From: Avena insularis
Taxonomy: Eukaryota; Streptophyta; Magnoliopsida; Poales; Poaceae
Reading direction: 5' to 3'
Length of the DNA stretch: 64,000 bases
Assembly: GCA_023614405.1 (NCBI GenBank)
Contig: CM042684.1
Location: 210,124,941-210,188,940 of the forward strand
Below are positions 50,205-60,350 of the stretch, piece after piece. The notes under the pieces are model-generated. The model was not told the DNA's origin and did no database searches. It saw only the letters and a program-made list of their open reading frames with translations. Position numbers and translations under genes: made by a program. Each line of letters opens with the position of its first letter. The stretch's first letter is position 1.

Positions 50205-50697
50205 GTGGCCGAATTTTTCGTAGATTGGGCCGAGATGCAATACGAACCACCGTTACCAGATCCGAACTACTGGAGAATGCACTTTGACGGATCAAAGACG
50301 AAAACCGGGTTAGGCGCCGGAGTGGTACTTACCTCGCCAAAGAACTACCAGCTAAAGTATGTGCTGCAAATCCATTTCGCCGCGTCAAACAAACGCGCAT
50401 GGGCTCAAAGTGGCAAAAGAAATTGGAATACGTCGGATCCAATGCTTTGGCGACTCGAATTTGGTAGTTCAGCAAGTCTCGGGGCAGTGGGACGCTCTTG
50501 ATCCAAACATGGCATTATACAGATTCCATGTGCAAAAGATATCTGGGTACTTTGAGGGATGCGAGTTTCACCATGTACCCCGGCTGGAAAACGAGGCTGC
50601 CGATGTATTGTCGAAGATCGGATCAACCCGACAAGCAATTCCACCGGGTGTAGCACTGGAGCACCTCACAAAACCATCTATCAGGCCATCCCCATAA
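50205..50697 (+). pseudogene. pol: Second RNase H domain (Tat-type additional RNase H)
   Basis: Two overlapping frames are needed: 50205-50360 and 50359-50697. The first contains YWRMHFDGSKTKTGLGAGVV with the catalytic Asp in FDGS. The second has CFGDSNLVVQQVSG with Asp in GDSN, and FHHVPRLENEAADVLSKIG with the terminal Asp. This is the plant or archaeal-like RNase H that Tat/Ogre elements carry in addition to the resident one. The frame change near 50360 makes it non-functional. It ends at a TAA at 50695-50697. Confidence 0.8.
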
Positions 50698-50831
50698 ACC
50701 AACTCAATCTATATCCCGGCAGATCCGGAGTCCGGAGTTGTACCCATGGACATTGACGTGGGAAGCGGTTCAGGAAACCCGGGGACTGCTTCGCAGAACC
50801 CAAGGACTGCGCAGCTGATCCGGCCGAGGTT

Positions 50832-52155
50832 ATGCCGGTGGAGCAAATTGAAGTAGATGAGGAGTTGTTTCCAGTGCGAGCTATACCAGCTTGGGTGCTG
50901 CCCATATTTCAATTCCTAAAGGATGGAACTTTGCCCAGTGAAGAGGTGCTTTCGAGGCAAATTCAGAGGCACGCAAAGGCGTACACAATCATCAACGCCG
51001 AACTATACAAGAGAAGTGTCACTAATGTCCTCCAGCGATGTGTGGACCCGGAAGAAGGGCTAGATATCCTCCGGGATATACATCAAGGGGAATGTGGGCA
51101 TCATGCCTCATCCAGAGCGTTGGTGGCAAAAGCTTTCTGGCATGGATTCTACTGGCCAAGTGCCTTAGAACAAACAGAAGATTTAGTGAGAAAATGCAAT
51201 GGCTGTCAAAGGTATGCAACCAAGACACATATGCCAATGTTGGAGCTCAAGACCATACCAATCACCTGGCCATTTGCCGTATGGTGTTTGGATATGGTTG
51301 GCCCGTTCAAACCAGCAAGGGGAAATATGACCCATATCTTGGTTATGGTGGACAAGTTTACAAAGTGGATTGAAGTGAAGCCAATAAGAAAATGTGATGG
51401 AGCTACGGCCGTAACATTCCTCAAAGATATCATCTTGAGATACAGCTATCCTCATAGTATCATAACAGATAATGGCACAAATTTTGCTGAAGGGGCATTT
51501 GCACGATTCTGCCGAGATAAAAAGATCCGGCTGGACGTTGCCTCGGTAGCCCACCCCGCATCGAACGGACAAGTGGAAAGATCCAACATTAGTATTATCC
51601 AGGATAAACCCCCGGCTCATTGAGCCGCTGCAAAGATTAGTAGGGTGTTGGATAGAAGAACTACCAGCGGTACTGTGGAGTTTAAGAACAACTCCGAATC
51701 GATCAACAAGCTATACGCCATTCTTTCTGGTATATGGGGCAGAAGCTGTATTACCAGCCGACATAGAGCATGGTTTGCCCAGGGTCACCCAATACACAGA
51801 AGCCAAAGTGCGAGAAGCCCGGCAAAATGATGTTGATCTGCTGGAAGAAGCGAGAGAATTGGCATTGTCCAGATCCGCCATATATCAGCAAAATGTCCGA
51901 CGCTATCATAGCCAGAAAGTTAACCCCCGAGTCTTTCGGGAAGGTGATCTGGTGCTCCGGTTGGTACAACGTACTACTGGCATGCATAAGCTATCCCCCC
52001 CATGGGAGGGGACATTCATTATGAGCAAAGCATTGCACAATGACTCATATTATCTCATCGGTGCAAAACCACAGGAGAAGAACAAGGCAGACATGTCCGG
52101 CGAGGAATCTAAGCGTCCATGGAATGTAGCTCTACTTCGACCATTCTACACTTAG
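50832..52155 (+). pseudogene. pol: Integrase of the Tat element
   Basis: The first frame, 50832-51623 (263 codons), carries the zinc-binding region (His84, His90/91, Cys122 and Cys125) and the catalytic core with Asp154 in CLDMVGPF, Asp213 in TDNGTNF and Glu249 in NGQVER, giving the D,D-35-E spacing. Immediately after Glu249 the frame shifts. The C-terminal half continues at about 51600-52155, with RTTPNRSTSYTPFFLVYGAE, LEEARELALSR and GDLVLRLVQ, and ends at TAG 52153-52155. The core residues are intact, but the frameshift would truncate the protein. It inserted the cDNA into chromosomes. Its position after RT and RNase H confirms Ty3/Gypsy. Confidence 0.88.
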
Positions 52156-52780
52156 CAAAGAAGTGTGTGTATCCGAGTCTCTCATATGTCGGTGTGTATG
52201 CCGGCAATGAGCTTATCAATGAAATCTTGGCACCTCGAGCAGTAACTCGGGGACCGCCTTAGTGGTATCTGTTGTTTCCTGTATTCGTTATTTATTTTTA
52301 TGTCGGCTGGCGTAAGTTGCTTCTACCTAAGCCGGATTAGTAGTGTGTGAGCACCAAAAACTCAACTCTTCGATTTGCTGCTGTCCAACAAGATTTGGCT
52401 TCATGGCAAGCAAGAGAACAAGTTTGGAATTGCGTAGCTCACAAAAAACGACTAAGGAAAAGAACTTAATCGAGCCGACATTTGTTATTTCGATTAACTT
52501 TATGTTTACCCTTATTTTATTATGCTAAATTATTTTGAGCTAATCCTAAAGTTTCCAAGTATTGTTAAATCAATTTTTGAAACTTGGACTCGTAAGTCAT
52601 AAAACCGAACCAAGGTAGACACGAGCCGAGCCAAGAAATTGGAGGAACAAGAAAATGAAACTCGGGGACTATGCCCAAGTTAATCCGGCACAAACAACTT
52701 AGTAGCAAAATATAACGGGTGTGCTTAATACATTTGCACCCGGCATACCGGGGGTCTGATAAACTGCAAAGTGTTTCTAA
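52156..52780 (+). other. Spacer between integrase and the antisense gene
   Basis: No plus-strand protein motif. It is AT-rich apart from the right end and contains repeated phrases such as ACTCGGGGAC. It should contain the 3' end of the antisense transcript, but I cannot identify a poly(A) signal with confidence. Confidence 0.5.
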
Positions 52781-55700
52781 TCAAGGAGCAGCAGCAGGAG
52801 GTAACTCGGCGCCAGCAGGTGCAGCTCCGGCCTTGGCTTCAGCTTCGTCTTCATCCTCTTCGACATCCGAGGCTTCGTCCTCTTCTTCCTCACCCGAACC
52901 ATCTTCGACAGCGCCAAGGAAACTTATTCCCTCATTTCATTGATGGATGGGGGCATATTGAATGAGGCTATGGGCGCAAGCCTTGCGCCGAGCAATCCAA
53001 TCAGGGTCAGTGGACCATCTTGATCCAGTGCGCATGCGCTTGAGAAACTTTAGGTTTATCTTTTCATACCATGTGAGCACATAGTGAAGGACGATTTCAG
53101 CTCCGGCGCCTCCAGCGGATTCCCTCCAAAGATTGAGCTGGGTCTCGCACTCCATTAGCTTGGCAATAAGAGCGGTAGCCCCCTCCGGAGTATCTTCTTC
53201 AGGCCAAAAGGCATTGAAGATCCGGATTGCTACATCCAAGATATCCTTGCCATAGTTCTTCACGATCTCGACTCGGGAGGACAAGCTGACTATCAAATCC
53301 TCCAGATCAAGAGGAATGGTGCCAGGACCAGATGGAGTACCTCTCTGCTGGCGGAACTTAGTAACGACATTGGATGCAATGACATCGCCCTCCAGAAATT
53401 TGTCTGAAAAACGAGACAAGTGAATTAAGCAAAGGAAGTAGACCCGGAAAGATCAATGTCGGTTGAAGGAAAAGAACTTACGAGAAATATGGCTGTGGAT
53501 CCGGGTCAGCTCCTTGGTGCAGTTGTCGCGCCTCTCCCAGAGTTGCACAAGTTCGGCATTTGCCGACTCAACCTTAGTGTCGGCCTCTTTCACCAGTTCT
53601 TGGTCCTTGGCAATTTGGAGGTTTAGACACTCTTGCTCTTCGGAGAAATCTGGCCAGCTTTATCCATCTTGGATTTGTGGAGCGCCTTGAGTTTCTTCAT
53701 CTCTGCCTTAAGCTTGGCAATTTCTTCATCCTTGGTCCGGAGGAGGGCAAGCTCATCATCCTTCTTCTGAGTTCGGCCTAGTGCTGCCCTGCTTGTTCGA
53801 GAAAATGCAGCATCATATCAGGCACGGGCACACTATCTTCAAGAGATGCTGAAATAGTTTGTTGACCCGGCAAAGCCGAGGTATGAATATTTGCCGAGCC
53901 AAGAAGAAAAGAAGATAGGAGGCAAAGGGAGATTAAGCAAAATGACTTACCCTTTATCTGATCCAAAAAATTTCTCATAAGGATGTTCTCAGCCTCCACT
54001 CTGGCTGCACAATCCGAATATCAGATTATTTCGGCGGAAAAAGACGAAGAGAAATGGGAAAAATGCCAAGGAGAAAACTTACCCCTTTTCTCGTATTCGG
54101 CAAGAAGCGTAGTATGTTTCACGCGCAACATCTTGTGAGTATCCAAGAGACGCTAAAACTCAGCGCTCCGGCGATTGGTGGTCACCTGAAAAGAGTACAA
54201 AAGGATAGATTAGTCATGTGCATATTCGAAGTGTACAAGATCCGGGCCAAGCGGAACTTAACCTGGCTCTAGGTGTGTGCATATTCGAAGTGTACAAGAT
54301 CCGGGCCAAGCGGAACTTAACCCGGCTCTAGGTGTGTGCATATTCGAAGTCACTAAGGAGCTATGCTAGTTCTCTAAGGAGCATCCGGCCGAGTAACAAG
54401 TTACTCCCCCGGAGGCTCGGGGACTAATGGTTATATCACTAATATCTAGTACATGTTAAGGAAAAGGCGAAGTAGCGTACCTCCATCATCCGACCCGCAA
54501 GGTTGATTGCCTTGGCAGCGGTGTTCATCTGTGCAGCAAACTCGGCAGGCCCAAATTTCTCTGGGAGATCGTCATTATGGATGAACTCCGCCTTGTTCCA
54601 GTTGTTAACAAACTCGATCAAGGTCGGAGGATAGCATTCTCCGCTAAGCATGTGGGGCGCGACCAAACCCTTAGCATGGGCTTCCCTCCTTTCAACCTGG
54701 GCAACAGCGGGGCTCGTGTGCAAAACAAGTTGCACATCAGCTGACCCGGCAGAGGTGTCCTTCGTCGGTGGGTTCTTCTTCGAAAGCATGGATGCAAGTG
54801 TGCGCTGTCCAGCCTCGATAGACGCTGCCCTGACAGTGTCAGGAGCCTTTTCGCCCTTGGGCTGCTGCTGAGAGGTTGAAGTTGCTGCGATGGATTTGCC
54901 CTTGGGCACGGCCTTGGTGCTAGCCTTGGTACTAGTTGTGTCTTCTCGCCGAGCCTTGGAAGACTCGGACGAGGCGGAAGGACTTGGTGCTGTTGCTGAT
55001 GCTTGTGCTGCTACTGTTGGTGTTGGCGCTGATGCTGGTGCTAATTTTTGTCTTGGCAGGGGTGCTGTTGGTATCTTAGATGAAGCTGGTTGCGGCGGAG
55101 CCGAAGTGGTGGTTGCCGCTGCCTCGGCAAAGCCACTTCCCCCTGCTCCAAGGTTGCCCTCCTATGGACGAGGTGGGCTAGAACCAGGAACAGCTGCTGA
55201 ACCCTCCTGAATGGGGCTCAGCGGGCGAGAATCATCGCCATGAGGGGTAGAAGGGCTATGTCGGAGCGGCGAGGCGATGCCAGATCCGCTCTGAGGAACC
55301 TCCACCACGGCCCTGCCGAATCAAATGATGAGTGATAAGAAACTATAACAAAGGAAGAACAAATGAATAGCAAATCACGAAGCAGAAAATTGGATAAGGA
55401 AGAAATGACTTACTCATTAGAGGTCAAAGGCTCCTTGGGCTTGCGAGCTCTCCGGGTTATCGCCTTGGTCGTAGGCTTTGTGGCATCTTTGTCTGCAGAC
55501 TTCTTTCGTCTGTTCGCTGGTTTGGAAGGTTCGGAAGAAGAACCATATGCAGCTCCCCTTTTCTTTGGCGCGACCGGGACAGGCTCGCCCGTAGCGAGGG
55601 GAGGATCTTCATAGATCTGCCCACCGGAAAGGCATAAGAAAGGGGGACAGCGTCAAATGCTTCCATCACCTCAACCTCGGAATCATCTTCATCATCAGGC

Positions 55701-57053
55701 CAATCTCTAATGGAAGAGAGTTTACCGGTATGTCGCTTGGTCGCATCGGGGAATAGAAGGAACATCTCCTGATCCGGCTCCTCCTTGTCCGGGACATCTC
55801 GATCCGGCGCCCACTTGAGAGAAGGCTCGGTGCCATCCTCAAGAGTTTGCTGAAGAAACATCTAAGAGAGAAAATGCGAAGGGATCAAACATACAATAAA
55901 TTCCGACATAAGACTTAATTCGGAAAAAGATTGGAGCACGAGATTTACCACAGGAGGACACCTATCTCGGCAGAAGTGCTCGATCCCCCACTCCCAATCA
56001 GCGGTGAACTTTTTGTTGGTGGTGAAGAGGGCCTTGACCCGGCGGAAAATCTCGGTGTTGCTCAACTCGAATGAGGAGGTCCGGTTGGGGTCAAGGCGCC
56101 AGCTCATGTGGCAGAGCTTGTGAGTGCGTTTCTGGAGAGGGGAGATCCGATTGCGGACGAATGTGATCATTGTGTTCTCGTTGCGCAGTCCCAGATCCTT
56201 CAGCTCCTAGAACCTTTTGTTGACTTGGTTCGCTAGGACGGTGGGCTTCTTGGGGATCTGGTCCTAGAGATCCGGATTAGGAGGACCCGGAACGTAGGGG
56301 TGCAGCCGGATGAGATCTTCAGTTGTGCCATTTCTGACATAAAAGAAGGTTCAGGCCCAGCCCTTGTAAGAGTCAAGCCCCGTGACTCGGGGAAAGACGA
56401 ACTGTTTCTAAGGAGAGATGGAAGCAGCGCTGAATTGCGTGAGTTGCTTGTCCTCCGAGTCAAGCTCTCTATTCGGAATCACGTTCCGGCGCAGACCAAA
56501 GAACCGGATCCAGAGCTCCTTAGTGGGCCATAATCCGGCGTAGCCCTCTATGGTGGAAGCAAAAGCAGAGAGGGAGGTGATGGCATTCGCCAGAAGGTGA
56601 TGCGGCTGAAGCTCGTAGGTATTGAGCCAGTCATGGAAAAAAGTCACTGACGGGGAGCCCGAACCCGCGCTGGAAGTGGGAGGGAAAAAACACAAACTCA
56701 CCTGGGTTAGGTGAGGGGGCAAGTTCCTCGGTGGCGAGACGAGCCACCACACCCTCCAGGATGCGATGCGTGCGGTACAACCAGTCCAGGTCGTCCTGGC
56801 ATACCCAGGACCCAGCCCAGGCGCCGCGCTCGGCGTTCTCCGCGTCCTCCTCCATCTCCTGCTCCACGACAGCGAGTTCCTCCTCTGTCATCTCTAGGTC
56901 GCTGTCCTCACTGGCCTTATCGGCTGTGGGGGGCAGTGGCCTGGAATGACGCGGACCCGTGGTGGTGGAGATGCGCGGGAGTGGCAGCAATCTTTGGCTG
57001 AGGCAAAACGCAGTCTTGTGTGGCCTACCTTGGGGAAGAAGAAGAAGAGGCAA
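52781..57053 (-). pseudogene. Antisense multi-exon gene of the Tat element (Transposase_28-like protein), decayed
   Basis: Minus-strand gene between integrase and the 3' LTR, as in Grande and RIRE2-type elements. Six GT-AG introns can be read: 55948-55862, 55413-55313, 54480-54186, 54082-54005, 53950-53849 and 53481-53404; three have GTAAGT donors. Exon 1 gives an acidic N-terminus, a tract with GEFVFFPSHFQRGFG, YELQPHHLLANAI and TKELWIRFFGLR, and a later RFF-type tail; this resembles the 'putative gypsy type transposon' domain (PF04195). The middle exons are Ala/Pro/Ser-rich, the later ones form a Lys/Glu coiled coil, and the C-terminus is a run of Glu/Asp up to a TGA at 52783-52781. Breaks are a T6 homopolymer frameshift at 56642-56637, stops in exon 1, a TAG in the 54185-54083 exon, and a TGA at about 52939-52937. 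Function is unknown. Confidence 0.8.
54218..54350. repeat. 59-bp tandem duplication inside an intron of the antisense gene
   Basis: GTGCATATTCGAAG recurs at 54218, 54277 and 54336. The first two copies are identical apart from one base (CCTGG/CCCGG), and the third is cut short after AAGT. It lies within the 54480-54186 intron and explains why that intron (295 bp) is longer than the other five (78-102 bp). The near-identity shows a recent event. Confidence 0.9.
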
Positions 57054-57573
57054 AGGCGGAGAATGGGAAAAGTCCCAAGGCGCTCCCCTCCCTATTTAAC
57101 CACGCCCGGGAGGGTAGTGGGATCGTCTTTGTCTTGGAAGAGCCACGGTGTGGCCGTGTATAATCCGGATCAACCAATGGGAAGCGAGCCACGGGGAAGG
57201 GCCACGAGTGCGAGGAGATCCCACGGCGTGGTGACATAGTTAACTAAGCGACAGACACGATGTGACGTGTGCAACAGTAACACCTGACAATAACTACGGC
57301 AGTAACTGGCGCAGGCCCTTAAAATGAGGCAAAATAATGATTACCCTCCACGTAGGACGTGGGGAAACGTACGAGATAAGGAAGAGTAACCCGGATAACT
57401 ATGGGATGACCCGGCTAGCGAGTAAAAACTCGGAATGAGCCAAGGGAGAAGATAGTCAATGAAATCCGGGATATGATGTAACTCGAAAAAGGGAGCAAAA
57501 GGCTCGGTGAAATTGAACTTGTTGTGGCCTTAGAGGCTAAGGCAGCTAAGACCGCACCAGCTTCGGGGACTAA
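57054..57573. other. Region between antisense gene start and 3' LTR, with polypurine tract
   Basis: Contains the presumed antisense promoter and, at its right end, CTTCGGGGACTAA directly before the LTR, the likely plus-strand polypurine primer. Phrases such as ACCCGG and CTCGG recur, but no coding motif is seen. Confidence 0.55.
57093..57099 (-). promoter_or_regulatory. Possible TATA box of the antisense gene
   Basis: Minus strand reads GTGGTTAAATAGGGAGG, with TTAAATA about 40 bp upstream of the first minus-strand ATG (57053). Spacing suits a TATA box with a short leader. It is a weak motif on its own and is supported only by position. Confidence 0.3.
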
Positions 57574-58038
57574 TGTTGGGGGATACCCCCGGGTAGGGTC
57601 ACGCCGGGGTATAATGGCCGAGTTAGCCGAGGTACGGCAAGGTCAAAGCGAATGCTGGCCGAGCCACCTCAAGGCAGGCCGAATCACGGAGTAACCGGGA
57701 CCTGAGGGTGTCCGCCTAACTGAGTCCTGGCCGACTCATGTCGTATGCCGGCAGGATTTATGTAACTTGTATGCAGGTATCGGTGTGGCCGGATCAACTA
57801 GGCACGATCCGGGTTATATCAAGCTTGCAAGAGAAGGAAGGTATCTCGCTGGTCAATGTACGCAGAGCATGAGCGAATCGGACAGAGGCCAGGACCACCG
57901 AGGCGTGGCTAACAAGGGTGACGATGCCTATGTCGGATGACGCGGGCGCCGCAGAGGCTCATGTAGCCTCTGCATGGATGATGCTGGGCAAAAGTGACCC
58001 CGTCGACTTACTATTTTGGGGAAGAGGCATATTCCCTG
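57574..58038 (+). repeat. 3' LTR of the Tat element, truncated by insertion
   Basis: Starts TGTTGGGGGATACCCCC and matches the 5' LTR up to GGCATATTCCCTG, where the next element begins. Relative to the 5' LTR it has one deletion of about 13 bp (near 57857) and roughly 26 substitutions. The remainder of the LTR is expected beyond the right edge of the window, after the inserted element. Confidence 0.92.
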
Positions 58039-58979
58039 TGTAGCATCCCAATTGTCTAACAATTGTAATGCTACTTGGTCTAGTAATATAATGGCTACTT
58101 CAGATATATAATTGTTGCATCATAATTATATCATGCTCATGTCATCATGCCACCTTGCATTTGAGCATCATATAAAACCCTTTTTGTTTTGGTTCTTATC
58201 TCATATGCATTATTAATTGTATTTGCCTCTTGATATTGTATTTGGTTCTTGATATATTGTTGAATGCCCAAGTTGAGTTGGGGGCATATCTTTTATTAAC
58301 TCCACCACCTTTTCTTTCACCACCTTATAATTCCACCATCCAACTAAATATGAGCTTTGCACTTTATTTGAGTTTACCTCTAGCTCATGTGGGTTGGGAT
58401 GGATCCAATTCATTTCCGCATGCTCCCATATATGCACCATGTTGTTTTCACATTGTTGGTATATGAGAGCCACATGGCCATCTTTACTTGCCTTGTGAGT
58501 GGAACCCTTTTGCTAGCTTCCATATGTGTGATGTGGGGTTATTTTCATGTTTGGATATTTTTGGGCTTATTAAATGCCTAGTGGCACATACACACTAGCA
58601 AGTCCCAATTCTATTCAAACATGACCATCTCCAACTACTCCACATGGGGCATCCTTTCATTTCTTTTGCTTGGCTTTTATTCCAATTTTGGGAATGCATA
58701 ATAATAATGCCATGTAATAATATTGTTTTCACAAGAATCAACGTGGCAATAAATATTTTGCATGGGCCATGCAAGTGCCACCTTTTCCTAGTATTTGGTC
58801 TTTATTTGAATCTTGAGAGGATCATCTCTATCTCTATCCCTTCTTTTGGGCTTGATCTATTTTGATCTTGCTTAAACCTCATCATCATCTCCATCCACCC
58901 ATCACCACCTCCCTTTTCTTCTCTCTTTTGGCCATTTCTTGCTTGAGCTTGTTTTGGTCTTGCTTGATCTTGTCAAAGA

Positions 58980-60260
58980 GAACCATACCACATCTCTCTC
59001 TCTCTAAAACCCTAATCTACCATACCCCCTCTCCTAAACCCTAAACCAAGCATCCCTAGCTCTCACCCCTCTCTCTCGGCCTCTCTCTGCTTTCCTCCTA
59101 GCTGGCCCCACCTAGCCACCCTCCCCCTAGTCGAGCTACCCTCTCCCTGCCCCAGCTACCAATCCCCAAACCCTAACCCGAGCCTAGCTCTAACCCTACC
59201 CGAGCCTCACCTCTCTCTCCCTAGCTCTCTCTCTCTGCCAAGTGGACCCCAGCCCGAGCCTACCCTCCCAGACCACCATGCCCCACCTGGAAGCCTCCCC
59301 CCACCTGCCCTGCCTCTGTCCCAGCTCGAGCACGTGAGGTGGTAGGAGGAAAAGGGGCACCGAGGCCACCTTTTCCCCATCTACCTGCTCCCCACAGCAT
59401 CCTCCCTCCCTCTGCCTTATCTCCTTCCCCACGACTCTCCTCTGCTCGCCCAGATCTACCCTAGAGTCTACCCCCTCCTCCCCTCTCTCTCTACCGCCAC
59501 CAGACCCCGACGCCAGCAGCCGCCGTCTACCTCTGCCCCTCATCGATCCAGCCAGTGTGGCCATCGTGGAGGTGATCGAGGATGTTCCTCTGCTTCCCCT
59601 GCATCGTCCCGTACCCGCCGTCGAGGAGGAGGAGCACCGGAGCGCCGGTACCAGCACGAGCCCGACGCCCAAACCCTAGCTTCGGTCCGTCTGCGTCGAC
59701 GCCGATCAACCGCTCCCCATGCCGAGCCATCTACACCGACACATCCTCGGTGAGCCACGCAACCTCCCTGACATGGTCCCCTTCGCCGTGAAGCCCTAGA
59801 ACCGTCGGCCCTTACGTCGAACGCCCTCTGCTCGCCGCCTCTCTTTTCTGTCTGCTCGCGCTAGCATCGCTTAGCCTCATCTAGCCACGCAGCCGTACCC
59901 CAGCAGCAACCCCAGGCCACCACAGTGGTTCCGCCTCTGCGCGCGCGCCCCAGATCGCGCGTTCGAGCCCCGCCGTGGCGCCCTGTCGAGCACCGATCGA
60001 TCGGCAGAGAGCAGAGGAAGATCCACAGTGCGCGACGTCCGTTTTGCAGAAAACCCCTCCTCTAGTTTTTGCCTCAACCCGCGGTGCTCGTGGCCCACTA
60101 GACAGCCACCCAAGCAATCTTGCAAAGAAACCCCCGTTTAACCCCAGCCTCAACCCGCGCTCCCCTAGCGACGCCACGTGGTCCACCCTGGAGCTTCACT
60201 GTCACGTGGGGCCGAAGTTCCTGTCGGGCCCGCTCGTCAGTCGCATAGGCTAGGGAGCCT
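58980..60260 (+). promoter_or_regulatory. CT-rich, telo-box-containing, GC-rich leader-like segment of the LTR
   Basis: Starts with CTCTCTCTCTCT and telo-box motifs AAACCCTAA at 59007-59015, 59036-59044 and 59168-59176, plus AAACCCTAG at 59671-59679. These are elements typical of 5' leaders of plant translation-related genes. A GC-rich tract follows to about 60260. The minus-strand solo LTR has the same layout at 8880-10550. Regulatory meaning is inferred. Confidence 0.45.
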
Positions 60261-60343
60261 TGATGACAAACTGTCTTTGCTGCATATTTGTGTTCTTGAG
60301 TCGGCATGGCCCCACCCGTCGTGATTGGTGAGTGCATCACAGG

Positions 60344-60350
60344 TATAAAA
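60344..60350 (+). promoter_or_regulatory. Possible TATA box in the LARD-like LTR
   Basis: TATAAAA in CATCACAGGTATAAAAAGC, between the GC-rich segment and an AT-rich tract. It is a candidate core promoter only, because other TATA-like strings exist in this long LTR. Confidence 0.25.

Larger units (their letters stand above)
43114..58038 (+). mobile_element. Tat-type Ty3/Gypsy retrotransposon with antisense gene, nested and decayed
   Basis: Both LTRs start TGTTGGGGG...ATACCCCCGGG and align over about 465 bp with roughly 26 differences by eye, mostly transitions. Plus-strand order is gag, protease, RT, RNase H, second RNase H, integrase; integrase after RT defines Gypsy. The second RNase H, a primer site beginning TGGCGAC (Arg-tRNA type, as in Ogre/Tat) and a minus-strand gene between integrase and the 3' LTR point to the Tat lineage that includes Grande and RIRE2. 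A solo LTR interrupts gag at 45342-46989, and the 3' LTR is cut at 58038 by another element. Every gene has frameshifts or stops. Confidence 0.9.

Noticed and set aside
51183..51620. 145-codon minus-strand frame inside integrase
   Set aside because: It is the complement of the integrase core, whose D,D-35-E motif is clear on the plus strand.
52719..52943. Plus-strand Ser/Ala-rich small protein
   Set aside because: This is the complement of the acidic Glu/Asp tail of the antisense gene, which is in frame with the preceding minus-strand exon.
56731..56949. Plus-strand frames opposite exon 1 of the antisense gene
   Set aside because: They have no motif, whereas the minus strand shows a conserved domain and matching splice sites.
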